Of a stretch of 64,000 nt of DNA, positions 34,656-46,596 are shown piece after piece (position 1 is the first letter of the stretch; each line of letters starts with the position of its first letter). The stretch comes from Zygnema cylindricum (Eukaryota > Streptophyta > Zygnematophyceae > Zygnematales > Zygnemataceae), in contig JBBHKE010002273.1 in the NCBI GenBank assembly GCA_037447655.1, forward strand, positions 20,584-84,583, read 5' to 3'. The notes under the pieces are model-generated. The model searched no databases. It saw nothing but the letters and a program-made list of their open reading frames with translations, and was not told where the DNA came from. The position numbers and the translations under genes are program-made.

Positions 34656-35828
34656 TGTCAAGCTCATATACATTCTTGACACACTCACATTTATTCAGGA
34701 TTTCCGGACCCGTTTTTACCCTGTACCGTCACCAGTGTACGGATATTGGAGTGTTATACACCAGATCAGATTCCTTTATTTTTCATACGGAGCTCGACGC
34801 AATTTGGTTCACACCTAACAGAGGCCGAACAACCAAGTTATTTTGCTTCTAAGATTGGAGTTTCACCACTTGGAAGCAATTTCCCGCACCCCTAGCGAAG
34901 GGAATATTGTGGACTTGCTTTGGGATGGCAATCTAGATAATGGCAGTTTCCCGCACCCCTAGCGAAGGGTACATTGTGGCTTGCATGTAACATCTGGGAT
35001 TATAATCTAGATAATGCTGTTGGACGTCACTAGGACTTAAGTTTAGGTCCAACTAGCTTTCGGTTCATTAATTACCCTAGGTCAAAGTCTGGTGTTTCAG
35101 CGCCACTTAAGTACTTTGATAGATTAGTGGATCTAATTTGGAATCCTTGCCACGGATCTAGCCGACTCTAAAGTAGAACTATTTGCCCTAAGTGTGGTAC
35201 AACCTAATTTGTCCTATGTCAATTTAATTGCTTTTGCTCTCCGCTCATTGGCTCCTAGCATTGGGTTGACCTTTTTGGATCTGAACATGACAAACCCTGT
35301 TGTATAAGGCAGTAGGGGACGAATGAGACATGTTGTTGTTTTCAGTACTGTCTCCTGAGAGAAACCCTAGAAAATTCCGAAGTAAACTTTCTTTAGGAGA
35401 AATTTTGTCTTACTTTGTGTGACTCTGTTGTCATCTCTGGTTGTGAATTGTCTCTTTTGGAAATCATAGTTCGGTTGGTTAATTCGCATTTTCCTTTCCT
35501 TCGGCGGTTTGAGTCTTTTTGTTGTTGAACCTGGGAGGAGTCTTGACTGTCCTATGTTGCGGAAAGCCGAGGTGTAAGGGAGGATCTTACGGGTTTTCGA
35601 TACCTTTGGGGGAGAGAGTTCTTCTCTTCTTTGTGTGATCATTTATCACTAGGGTATGTTGAGCTCGCTTCACCAGTATTCATCATTCTATCTTTATTTC
35701 TCTTTTTTAGGGCAAGGTGAAATTGTATAATTTGAAACGACATATTCTTTTGTATACTTATTTATGCGTGGAAGTCCCTTTTTGCACTTCTTGAAGGTTC
35801 TTTTGGCTCCTGCAACGCTTTGGGTTGG
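34656..35828 (+). repeat. G LTR2
   Basis: Starts TGTCAAGCTCAT and matches LTR1 throughout. It contains a two-copy tandem duplication (34874-35015) of the CGCACCCCTAGCG segment that is single in LTR1. The border with the following internal region is interrupted by E3 at 35829. Confidence 0.75.
34874..35015 (+). repeat. Tandem duplication in G LTR2
   Basis: Two units of about 70 bp, each from TTTCCCGCACCCCTAGCGAAGGG to ATCTAGATAATG. LTR1 has one unit, so this arose after or during the last insertion. Confidence 0.8.
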
Positions 35829-36905
35829 TGTGCCTATGAGACCTCCCTAGGACCTCGGAGTACGTAGCTCACACGAAGCTTCTAGGATAACCCTGACCCC
35901 TTTGTCTTTCCGCATGAATAACTCCCACCCTGGAAAAAAAAAACACTGATCACCTTCATCTCAGTGAAGGCAAAACTCCCTTGAGTTGATAGCAAAAAGA
36001 ATCTTTGAATTTTCTCCCCTGAGCAGTAAGTTATGGAGGGTCAAAGTTGACCTTTTGCTTAGAAGCTCTCTAGGAGAGAGGGTCCTATCTACCAATTTTT
36101 CTAAGTCCTATCCCTCTCACAAACTCTATCTACTGATGTACGGAACCAATCATATTACTCTTCCATACACAGAAGTACAGCTGTCGGTGTACTTTGTGTA
36201 CGGATACTGTACGACATGGCCTAAATGTCGACATGTGGTATATCAAGATTTGCTCCCTTAATCCCCGGAGATGCCGCGATCCAATGTCATTTTGCCACGT
36301 GTCATCCAATGTGGGGATGACCAAAAACCGCTGAAAATCCTCTTCCGCAATCTCGCCATTCTTTCCGACCGTCCGATTAAATGCAAATTTACTCATAGCC
36401 GTAATAAATACCAGCGCGGTATTCGTTTCACTATCGAAACAAATGCGCGGTACTTGTTTCTTATCCGTACCTTAGTCCATACTTTTACATAACCGAATCT
36501 ATGTATCTTGTAAGTAGTTTCCGTTAAATGAATTTGTCAACGTAAAAATGTTTATGTAATTATCAAACCACATAAAATCTAGCACTCGTCATACACTAAA
36601 TGGATAGAGCGATAGGCTACCGGCAGCTCTAACGGCCGGTAGGTACCAGGATCAAATACTGGTTCCGACAGCTCTACTTTTAGTAAATTAGGATATCAAA
36701 TAATTTACTATTGTAAGTCAACAAATCTACTACCTGTAAATCTCAGGATAGCATAGGTAGCCATGGCTCTAGCTTCATCTCCGACTTTCAGTGATTGCAA
36801 CAAATGTGGGAGTTGAAGAGAGAAGTTAGAGGAAGATTGCCTTGGCTTCTTTTCTGTATTTTATTTTAGACCTAGAAAATACTAAAATAACCATCAATTT
36901 CTACA
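35829..36905 (-). repeat. E3 3' LTR
   Basis: TGTAGAAATTGATGG start (complement at 36905). Its last bases read GACCTCATAGGCACA-like in place of the usual GTTGCA, so the terminus is slightly eroded. Carries the tRNA-like module at about 36595-36680 and GTAC motifs at about 36136-36210. Confidence 0.75.
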
Positions 36906-36959
36906 CTCCCTTTATTTTCTAGTCAATCTTCAATTTCAGACCACACTTCTCTTTGCATA

Positions 36960-38872
36960 AAATTAGCGTAGGGGAAGGCACAGGTTTGGTCATCATATCT
37001 GCTACCATCTCGCTATCTGGGCGGTACTCTAAACTGATTATTTTATTTTCTACTTTCTCTCCAATAAAACTGAGTCTAATGTCCATGTGTTTGGCATTAA
37101 AATGATGTTTAGGATTGGCAGAAATAGCGATTGCTGCCTGATTATCACAAAAAATTTATGCACACCACTCTGAAGGTGACCAAGCTCACCAAGCAAAGAC
37201 TTGACCCACATCAATTCTTTTACAGCAGAGCAAGAGGCCATGTACTCAGCCTCCATGGTGGACTGAGCAATAACCTTTTGTTGTTTGCTACTCTAACAGC
37301 AAGCCCCATCACCCACATATAATACATATCCAGAAGTGCATCTCCTCATCGGAGCATCACCATAACTAGCATCACTCCAAGTAGTGATGTCAGTATTCTC
37401 CCCACCCAAATGCAACCATAGATCCCTAGTTCCTATCAAATATCTAAGGACTCTCTTAGCTGCTTCCCAATCCTTCTTAGTGGGAGCATTTAGACTTCTA
37501 CTCAGCACTCCTACAGCTGCAGCTAAATCCGGCCGGGTACAATTCATAAAATAGATTAGACTTCCCACTACTTGCCTGTAAGGAATAGTCTGCATGAACT
37601 TCTGTTCTTCAGGAGATAATTCCTCGTCTAAGACTATGACTCCTCCTTCCTCACTCCCCTCACTTCCCTTCTTCAACTCCATTGGAGTTGTACAACTATT
37701 AGCTTTATCCATTTGAAATTTTTCAAGCATGTTCCCTATTGCTTCCTTTTGAGTCAATCTTATAATTTTTCTTTTTCGGTCTCTCTCTACTTGAATTCCC
37801 AAAATATATTTTGCTTCCCCCATATCCTTCATTTCAAATCTCCCCTTAAGATCGGTTTTCAGTTTATTAATTTTTTCCATTGATTTACTTAAAACAAGTA
37901 AATCATCAACATAAATTGCAATAAATATAACACCTTCCTCATCTTCAAATACATAGATTGAGTGATCTGAGTTGATCTGGATATATCCCAGACCGGTAAG
38001 AAACTCATCAAGCTACTTATTCCATTGTCAAGGCGCCTGTTTAAAACCATAAAGGGATTTGATCAGCCGGCATACCTTACTCTCCTCTCCTTCTTCCACA
38101 AATCCTTCGGGTTTAAGCATGAAGATCTCCTCTTCTTATTCTCCATGCAAAAGGCTGTCTTGATATCCATTTGGTGCACCTCCATGTCTTCCGCTGCTGC
38201 TAGACTGAGAAGTATGTGGACAGAGGGAAATATGACGACCAGGGCAAAGGTTTCCTCGTAGTGGATTTCTTCTTTCTGTGTAAATCCTTTTGCCACTAAT
38301 CGGGCTTTGTAACGTTCAATAGTGTTATCGTAGTTCAGTATTAATTTGAAAACCCACTTACAACTGATTGTTTTTCGTTTAGGTGGACAATCCACCAGCT
38401 CCCAAGTATCGGCTTCCATAATTGAGGCCATCTCCTCATTGATGGCTATCTTCCACCGGTTCCTTTCTGGACAAGTCATTCCCTCTCCATAAGTTTGAGG
38501 TTCATCTTGATGAGATAGTCTTGTTACCTTGTTATTAACTTGTTTTTCTTGCAATCTTTCGAAACTTCTCCTTCCCCCCTCAAAATCTGTGGCCGGAATA
38601 GATGGTTCTCGTGAGTTCTTTCGAACAATCTCGGCTTCTCCCTTATCCTTTGATTCCGAATCAATTTCCATCACAACTTCCGCTTCGGGTAGAGTTGTCA
38701 CTGGAGTTTCCGCAGCCGAGTTCTTTTCGGTCTGATTTGTACCTGTAAGAATGTCATCTTGTCTAAAACCTGGATAGTTAGGAAGCTTAAAGTCATCGGA
38801 ATTTTTTGACTCAAATTTGATTTTTTGTGACTTTGTATACTTGAAGGGATCCACAAACTTTTCTTCATCCAT
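36960..38872 (-). pseudogene. E3 reverse transcriptase and RNase H
   Basis: RT opens with WELVDCPPKRKTISCKWVFK, then [13 protein letters not shown], the QMDIKTAF palm motif, and the catalytic YVDD at 37902-37913 intact. It runs on through RFEMKDMGEAKYILGIQ to the RNase H block (TWSDASYGDAPMRRCTSGYV and MEAEYMASCSAVKELMWVK), ending near 36960. Interruptions: a frameshift around 38150 in the segment after FCME, and stops near 37995 and 37265. Otherwise long open stretches remain (37293-37880, 38063-38872). Confidence 0.85.
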
Positions 38873-40150
38873 AACTGCTAGATGCTTTACTAAGATTATA
38901 TCTTCCCTTTTTTAGATCGTAAACTCTATATCTTTTAACATCCTCAACATATCCTAATAAGTATCCCGGTTTTCTTTTAGAATATAGCTTCCAATTCGAC
39001 CGATCTGTATCTAGACTGAATACTTGACTGCCGAAAACCTTTAAATAAGATAAGTCTGGTTTCCGGCCTGTCCATCTCTCATAAGGTGTTTGATCTTTTA
39101 TAGCAGAAGTAAGAACTCTATTTTTGAGGTAATTATCACAGTTCATTGCTTCTGCCCAAAACCTTTTTCCTATCTTCTTATGCGACAACATACTTCTAGC
39201 ATTATCACTTAGTGTCCTATTTAATCGTTCAGCCACCCCATTTTGTTCTGGGTTTTCTGGAACTGTCTTTTGGTGCTGAACTATATCTTCCCTGAGAAAA
39301 TCCTCAAACTGGTTAGAAATATACTCTCCACCATTGTCACTCCTTACTCTTTTGATTGGAGTTTCATGGAGTTTTTCGCTCCATGTTTTATGTTGTCTAA
39401 AACAATCCTGAGCTTCTGACTTGTTTTTCAAAAAATACACCCTGGAATACCGAGACCAAACATTAGTGATAGTCATCATAAATCTCTTCCCCCCTGGTGA
39501 GGGTACTTTTGCAGGTCCCCCAATATCTGTGTGTACAAAATCTAGTATTTTTTCTCCCCTATTGGTGGCTGTTTTGGGAAAGGGCAATCTGTGTGCTTTC
39601 CCTTGAGTACATCCACTACAATCACCTAGATTCTCACTCTCACTGAACTGAATTCCTTCCATCACTCCCATCTTTTTCATCTCTCTTAGCTTATCAAGAT
39701 TCACATGCCTAAGCCTCTTATGCCACATAATTATATCATGAACACCAACATAATAAAGTTTCTTCTTTTCATTGCTTAAAATCAGCCTAAACATCCCTTG
39801 GCTACCTTTTTCAGCGGTGAAATAAACTTTTTCCTCAAAACTAGCAGTAAAGACTCCTTTCCTAGTGCTAGTATCAAAACCCTTATCATCTAATACAGAC
39901 GTAGAGATGAGGTTTTTGTTCAGCTCCGGAATAAACAATACACCGAAGAATGTAACTATGGATGTCTTTCCTTCTACTAACACTTTTAGATTTACCGATC
40001 CTACAAGAGTTGTAGTGACTATCCTCCCATCCCCGTAGTGTATCTCTACGGTGGGAATCTTTCTTATTTTAGTGAACATGTGTTTATCCTTACACATGTG
40101 CATAGAGGCACCTGAATCTACAATCCAGCTTGCTTCACCTTTCTATCCAC
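38865..40150 (-). pseudogene. E3 protease and integrase
   Basis: Protease active site IVDSGASMHM (Asp-Ser-Gly at 40110-40118). The GAG-pre-integrase zinc domain follows (MWHKRLRHVNLDKL ... CSGC). The integrase core has the first Asp in HTDIGGP, second in RSDNGGEY, and Glu in NGVAERLNRT; NRVLTSAIKDQTPYERW follows. The 412-codon frame 40103-38865 is uninterrupted. Only a few stops separate it from gag upstream and RT downstream. Confidence 0.85.
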
Positions 40151-40169
40151 CGAAAGCACATTTTTGCTT

Positions 40170-41270
40170 TCGTGGAATTTCTATCTCGTTTGTCGATTCG
40201 AACTCCTCATCCAATTCGAGCTCATCGTCCTCGTCTTAGGATTCCACCTCATGTACCTGTGTCACAAGGGCCTTTTCCTTTCCTCTCGGGGTTCCACCGG
40301 TCTGTCCTTCCTTTGACTGAAGCTCGGTTAGCTTAGTGCACTCCGCCATATAGTGCTCTAGTTTCTTACAGAAATGACATAAACCCTTGGGAGCCTTTGG
40401 TCCTAACTCCTCGGTCTGATTTTTCTGCTCCCCCCTTCCGTAATTTCCGACCGGTCTTCGAGATTCCTTGTTCCTCCAGTCGGTCCCAACAGCCAAGGCT
40501 TGCCCACTCTTTCCTCCCCTTCGGATCTCAATTGTATTCTCTCGAACGAGAATCATTCCTACCACTGAGTTCCATATCCATCTTGAGTCCAGCAAGTCCT
40601 GCACATGGTTGACTATGTTCTCGAACTCACCGGGTAACTTCATCAATAGAGAGTTAACCTTTTCTTTTTCACTAAAATCTTTTCGAGCACTCTCTAGCTC
40701 CATAAAAAGTGTAACAAGCTCACTGCAAAAATCCAACATCTTCCCCCCTTTGTATACATACTCCTTAACTTTTTGATTAGCCAACTGTTGTTGCTGAAAC
40801 GTACCACTTCGGTACATCTCTATGAGAGCCACCCAAAGATCGGATGCCATTTCTACCTGCAAATGAGGACATGCAAGTCCTTGAGTAAGATGGCGGAGGA
40901 TCAAGTGCTTTGCGGCCATATTGTCCCAAGTATCAGTATCAATCTCCTCGTTCCTCGGAATAGGTGACATGAATGCCGAACCAGTTGCTATTGGTGTGGT
41001 CGTCTCCTTCTCCTTTCATTTGTCCACCACCTCTCCTTCCTTTGTCTCTTCCGTTGAAGATGGATCTGCATCTCTAGTTAATGTGCCTCTTGTAAACCCT
41101 GGAGGTATCCCAAGACTGGATGGACGCCTCACCCGTCCACTCCATATTCCCCAAAACCGTTTCTCACATAGAGCTCCTGTAATCATACTTTCCCAGTATA
41201 TGACCCCAACTCCATTGAATATGGGCACCCTAGATGGTGGGCTCGTAACCTGCAACTCTGAGACCTCCAT
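40170..41270 (-). pseudogene. E3 gag
   Basis: Gag is open from ATG at 41270-41268, inside the LTR, through the primer-binding site (MEVSELQVTSPPSRVPIFNG). A stop at about 41018 (VVDK*) is followed in the same frame by the main Gag helices (MSPIPRNEE, AAKHLILRHLTQG, YVYKGGKMLDFC). The zinc knuckle is CHFCKKLEHYMAEC (40379-40338; C-x2-C-x4-H-x4-C). A single TAG after VHEVES leads to the EIPRKQKCAFGG motif found in all copia copies here. Confidence 0.8.
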
Positions 41271-42327
41271 AGGACCTCAGAGTAAGCAGCTCACACGAAG
41301 CCTCTAGGATAACCCTGACCCCTTAGTCTTTCAGCACGAATAAATCCCACCCTGGCAAATAAAAACTCTAATCACCTTCACCTTTGTGAAGGCAAGACTC
41401 CCCTAATTCAATAGCAAAAAGAATCTCTGAATTTGCTCCCTTGAGCAGTAAGTTATGGAGGGTCAAAGTTGACCTTTTGTACAAAAGCTCTCTAGGAGAG
41501 ACGGTCCTATCTACCAATTTTTCTAAGTCGTATCTCTCTCACAAACTCTATCTACTGATGTACGGAACCAATCATATTACTCTTTCGTACACAGAAGTAC
41601 AGCTGTCGGAGTACTTTTTGTACCGATACTGTACGACATGGCCTAAATGTCGACACGTGGTATATCTAGATTTGCTCCCTTAATCCTCGGAGATGCCGCT
41701 ATCCAATGTACTTTTGCCACGTGTCATCCGATGTGGCGATGACCAAAAACCGCCGAAAATCCTCTTCCGCGATCTCGGCATTCATTCCGGCCGTCCGATT
41801 AAATGCAGATTTACTCATAGCCGTAATAAATACCTGCGCGGTATTTGTTTCACTATCGAAACAAATGCGCGGTACTTCTTTCTTGTCTGTACGTTAATCC
41901 GTACTTTTACATAACCGAATCTATGTATCCTGTAAATAGTTTTCGTTAAATGAATTTGTCAACGTAAAAATGTTTATGTAATTATCAAACCACATAAAAT
42001 CTAGCACTCGTCATACACTAAATAGATAGAGCGACCGGCTACCGGCATCTTTGACGGCCGGTAGGTACAAGGATCAAATCCTGGTTCCGACAGCTCTACT
42101 TTTTGTAAATTAGTAAATCAACTAATTTACTACTGTAAATCAACTAATCTACTACCCGTAAATCTCAGGATAACATGGGGAGCCATGGCTCTAGCTTCAT
42201 CTTCGACTTTCAATGACTGCAACAAGTGAGGGAGTTGAAGAGAGAAGTTAGAGGCAGACTGCCTTGGCTTCTTCTCTGTATTTTATTTTAGACCTAGAAA
42301 ATACTAAACTAACCATCAATTTCTACA
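41251..42327 (-). repeat. E3 5' LTR
   Basis: TGTAGAAATTGATGG...GAGTTGCA, 1077 bp. In element order: AGCCATGGCT palindrome, antisense tRNA-like module (42008-42092), GTAC cluster (about 41568-41640), and leader hairpins including CCTTCAC-AAAG-GTGAAGG (about 41378-41395). Confidence 0.85.
42008..42092 (+). other. tRNA-like module in E3 5' LTR (antisense to element)
   Basis: AATAGATAGAGCGACCGGC resembles a tRNA D-arm/A box. CTACCGG/CCGGTAG forms a 7-bp anticodon-arm-like stem. AAGGATCAAATCCTGG resembles a T-arm with 7-nt loop. The anticodon-like stem is longer than the standard 5 bp, so this is tRNA-derived rather than a tRNA gene. Confidence 0.5.
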
Positions 42328-43906
42328 GGCTGCATTTACCTCTGGGATAGAAAAGAGGTTACTAAGTAGCCATAGGCCGACTTTTGGCAGATTAGCACCA
42401 ATAGGGATATCATCCCACTCCTCTCTTTTCCGGCCTCACGGGGAAAGGAGGAGTAGAGGGGGGGTCTTCTTTTTCTTCACTTGCCCCTACATTCATTCAT
42501 CGAGCATGTCCCCTCATTTCCTATGTTTTGCATCCATGTCTATGGGAGGGATTAGGGCAGATTTGGGCATGGCCATATTCCAGGGAAGCATCCGCATCAG
42601 GGAGTTTTTACAGGTCTCTTTTGGACAGCTTTGTGGATCATTGGCCCGTCCTCAATACACACAAAGCATGCTCGACAGCTATCTAGCTCGTGTGCATTCT
42701 CGGCACAGTCACATTTATCCAGGATTTCCGAACCTCTTTTAACCACGTACTGTTGATATTTGAGTATTTCCTAGGTTTTTATTTAGGATAGGAAAAAATA
42801 TAGAGGCAATCTGCCTCTGACTCCCTTCTCTAAGCCCCCACAATCGTTATAGTCACTAAAGGTTGGAGAGGGAGCAAGAGCCATTGCTGCGTAAGCTCTC
42901 CAGAGAAACAAGGGTAGATAATGGTAGGTTTACTAAAAAGGTGCTTGACGAACCTAAAATTTGATCCTAGAACCTACCGTCCGTCAAACAACCTTTAGCC
43001 GTTAGCTTTATCCGTTTAGTCTATGACTAGTGCTAAGACATGTAGGGTTTGATTGATATTCAAATAGTTACACGTAGGGTTTTGTATTTAACTGGATTAC
43101 GGTATATAGGGCATAGAAACACTTGTACTTTAAGTACAGGACGAAACAAATAGTGCGGACATTTGTTTTGACGGTCCGCATTAAATGACGATATAAATCG
43201 GACGGCCGTGGTTAAGCACTGGCTTCGCGAAAAAGATACATCGGTGGTTTGCGGACGTCACCACCCCGGATGACATGTGGCGACATCGTACGGGTCGCGC
43301 AATCTCCGAAACGCAAGATAACAAGTTTGGATGTGAGAGTTGTCACCAGTATGGTCCTGTCGTACAGTTGCCGTATATTAAGTACTCTAGCGTGTGTACT
43401 ATTCTGTACGGTACACTCCACAGAAAGTACTCCGACGCCTATACTTTTCTGTACGGTACAGTCTTGTGATTGGCGTCGGTCTTAGTAGAAGGGGTTTAGA
43501 GAGGGAAGAGGACTCAGAATTTTTGGGTAGGTAGTCGCCTCTCTCCCAGAGAGCACCTTGTATTAAAAGGCTAAGTTTGAGGAGCCATAACTATCAACTT
43601 AGTTGACCAAATTCAGTGATTTTTTTTGCTATCGACTCGAGGAGTCTGCACTACACTAGGGTTAGAGTGTTTTCTTACCAGGGTGGCTGCATTTGGAACG
43701 GAAAGTCAAAGTGGGGAATGTTATCCAAAACCCATATTTTAACTTTGCAGTCTGTGGTGGAACTGAGCACACAGAAAGTCTTATTTCACAGAGGTGAAGT
43801 AGTAATGGTGTTGTGATTGTCAAGGGGTCAATCATTTGGGTTTATATAAATTTGGAGTCGGCACTATCTAGATTAGCTTATTCGGATTTGCAAATTTTGT
43901 GTGGCA

Positions 43907-45248
43907 ATCGAGCCCGTAGAATATCAGGTTATGGGCCCACCATCTAGGGTGCTTATGTTCGTTGGAAGAGACTTCACTTCATCGGAGTTTACGATGAAGG
44001 GATTACTTTTCGAAAAGCACTTATGGGGAATTTTTTTGCAACAAGTGAGGTGTCCGCCACCAAGCTTTGGAGGAACTCACTATGGAGAATCATCTGGAGC
44101 TTTCTAGAAAACCAACCGGAGTAAGGATGCAACGGAAGGTTAAGGGAAAATCATTACCATGGAAGGGGGAAAAGGGGAGAAGGATAAAGAGACACCGATG
44201 GTGAGGGGAGATACGCTCTCAGCTACGGTCCCACTTGTGGGGGATTATAACTGAAGAAAATGACAAAAAAAATTGGGAATATAAAAACACTATAGCAAAA
44301 CATCTCATACTTAGATATGTGTCTAAGTCCATAGCTATTACTCTTTTAAATCTAACCAAGTCTTTGGAAATTTGGGAAACACTACTTCAAATTTATAAGA
44401 GTGAAACTATACAGAGGCAGCAATTAGTAAAACAAGAAATAGAGGCCTCTGTTTATAAAAGCGGTAGCATGATAGAGTTTTGCAATGATACTATTGCATT
44501 ATATATTGAGCTTGCTAGTGCGGGATATGTAAAATCAGAGGTGAGAAAGACAAACACACAAAATGAGTACGAAGACATAATTTACCGTATATAGGCAATG
44601 GATTGCTCCGTATCGACTAGGAGCATTACCATGGGGATGATTCTTGTGAGGGAATGCACTTTGGAGCTTCGTAGGGGAAGTGACAGGTTGAATGCACTAA
44701 CAGCTGGTGGTGACTCGCGGAAGCGTGATGAGAGAAACGGAAACGGCGGTGACTCGCGGAAGCATGATGTGAGGAATGGCGGTGACGAGTGGAAGCGTGA
44801 TGAGAGGAAGAAAGACAAAGGTAAACGTTATCGAAACTTCGGTGGAAAGAGAAGGAGAGGAAAAGAAAGGGGAACTTTGAAAAAGGGGGTTTGCTTCTTT
44901 TGTAGGGAACCGGGTTACTATATGGAGGAGTGTCTTTGTTTAGAAGAACTTAGAAGGTGGAATGTAAATGAGGAGGAAGAAAGAGAAGAGGAAAAAGAGG
45001 ATGAAGAAATTTTGGAGCTTCTTTACATCGGTAGAATGGAGAAGTTAGAAAAACACACCGAGATTCCACGGAGGCAACATTGTGCTTTTGGAGGTATAAA
45101 GGAAGTAAAGAGAGGGGAGGTACTTGAGGATGTTGAGGAGTGTAGAGTGAATGACTTAGAGATGAGAAAGTCAGATCTAGGATTCATAAGTGAAAAAGGG
45201 AAAGAGAAAATTAATGAGGATAATTTCATAGATATTTTGGAAATTTGA
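43907..45248 (+). pseudogene. E4 gag (broken)
   Basis: The frame crosses the LTR/primer-binding-site border (IEPVEYQVMGPPSRVLMF). The LTR start codon is ATC here but ATG in the element's own 3' LTR (48142-48144), so it was lost after insertion. Gag helices HLILRYVSKSIAITLLN and VYKSGSMIEFCNDTIA end at a TAG near 44592. The frame goes on into a repeated basic segment (RKRDERN, RKHDVRN, RKRDERKKDK). The zinc knuckle CFFCREPGYYMEEC (44892-44933) has His to Tyr. EIPRRQHCAFGG follows near 45062, then the acidic linker. Confidence 0.75.
43927..43938 (+). other. E4 primer-binding site
   Basis: GGTTATGGGCCC immediately after the LTR; same half-tRNA initiator-Met type as in E1, B and C. Confidence 0.7.
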
Positions 45249-45880
45249 AACTGGTCTGAAAGGGAAACTTCAACGGATTCTGAGGAAAAGGGAGAAGTAA
45301 ATCTAGAGGGGGCTCTAAAGGATAGGGGAGAAAAAAGATATTAAATGGAAGGTTTAGGAGAGGAGAAATATTTATTGGGAATAATATTAGAAAGTGATAG
45401 TGGAAAGAATTCCATGGGAGAGAGTGAGGAAAGTTTAGAAAATGGGGTAATCATCATGGATAGAAATATGAGTTCGGAAGATGTAGATTTTATGAGGAAC
45501 TTAGTGGGGACTCTTGAAATAAGGATATATTTCGGGGGTAATGGTTTTGACATCACTAATGGGAGTGATGTAATCTATGAAGGTGTACCCGTAAAAGGGT
45601 TAGCATCTGAGTGTGTGTTGCAGATTGGAGATGGGGCTGGATGGTTGAATTGAAAGAGGGAAGTCGGTTTTTGTGTGGATGGAAAAGAGATGAGGTGGAT
45701 AATATCTTTGTTCGGATTTATGAAAAGTGGGATGCTAAATAAAATGTATGATAAACTAGATAGAATGTTTACTTCAGCTTATTTAAAAGACCTTACTAAA
45801 TATGAGTGTGTTGTCTTAAAGTTTTATGAAAGGAAAAAGAAAAGGAAAACGAAAAGGGGAATAAAATGTGTTTTTATTTG
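45249..45880 (+). pseudogene. E4 fused tail (RT end / RNase H relic)
   Basis: GLGEEKYLLGIILESDSGKN corresponds to the end of RT (YILGIQVERD in E3). FGGNGFDITNGSDVIYEGVPVKG and CVLQIGDGAG correspond to the RNase H block (LGG..TDITTWSDASYGD.PMRRCTSGYVL). Catalytic residues of RNase H are not all kept. About 70 residues of Lys-rich tail end near 45887. The same chimeric structure is present in E1 and E2. Confidence 0.65.
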
Positions 45881-46596
45881 TTTGTAAGAATTGAAGGAAA
45901 TAGACTAGAAAATAAGAGGAGTGTTGATATTTGAGTATTTTCTAGGTCTTTATTTAGGATAGGAAAAAGAGCAGAGGTAGTCTGCCTATGACTCTCTTCT
46001 CTAAGCCCCCACACTTGTTGTAGTCGTTGAAGGATGGAGAGGGAGCTAGAGCCATGGCTGCCTAAGCTCCCAAAAAGACAGGAGTAGATAATGGTAGGTT
46101 TACTAAAAATGAAAGGAGTAGATAATACTAAAAATGTATTAGACGGACCCAAGATTTGATCGAGGTACCTGTCGTCCGTCAAAGAACCCATAGGCGTTAG
46201 CTTTATCCGTTGAGTCTAGGACTAATGCTAGGACATGTAGGGTTTAGTTACACGCAAGGTTTTCCATTTAACTCGATTACGGTATATAGGGCATAGAAAC
46301 ACTTGTACTTGAAGTACCAGACGAAATAAATAGTACGTATATTTGTTTTGACGGTCTGCATTAAATGACGATATAAATCGGACGGGAGTGGTTAAGCACC
46401 GGCTTTGTGGAAAGGATAATTTGGCGGTTTGCGGACGTCACCACTCCGGATGACACATGGCGACATCGTTCGGGTTGCGGAATCTCCGGAACGCAAGATA
46501 ACAAGTTTGGATGTGATAGCTGTCACCTGTATGGTCCTGTCGTACAGTTGTCGTACAGAAAGTACTCCAGCGCCTGTACTTTTTTGTACGGTACAG

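Larger units (their letters stand above)
14979..35828 (+). mobile_element. Ty3/gypsy retrotransposon G with DNA methyltransferase and PHD-like finger
   Basis: LTR1 is 14979 to about 16075 and LTR2 is 34656-35828. The internal region reads gag with zinc knuckles, protease, C5-methyltransferase, RT, RNase H, integrase, PHD-like finger. Two copia elements interrupt it (E1 at 17369-21322, E2 at 28530-32875). Without them the element would be about 12.5 kb, which is long for this superfamily. Many stops and several frameshifts show it is dead. Most in-frame stops stand where Gln (CAA/CAG) would be expected, as after cytosine deamination. LTR2 runs on into a second internally deleted unit and a third LTR (from 42328). 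Confidence 0.85.
35829..42327 (-). mobile_element. Copia element E3 (autonomous type, minus strand)
   Basis: 5' LTR 42327-41251, internal 41250-36906, 3' LTR 36905-35829 in element orientation; both LTRs 1077 bp. The primer-binding site reads GGTTACGAGCCC. The polypurine tract is AAATAAAGGGAGTG. Gag, protease, integrase, RT and RNase H are all recognisable and this is one of the two best preserved copia elements here. It is inserted at the border between LTR2 and the following internal region of the gypsy tandem. The flanks (GTTGG/GGCTG) give no clean target duplication. Confidence 0.88.

Noticed and set aside
42008-42092. A functional tRNA gene in the E3 LTR
   Set aside because: A- and B-box-like parts are present but the anticodon-like stem is too long and no acceptor stem closes; kept only as a tRNA-like module.
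35824-42332. GTTGG/GGCTG as a target duplication of E3
   Set aside because: The two flanks do not match; the LTR terminus is eroded, so no duplication is claimed.
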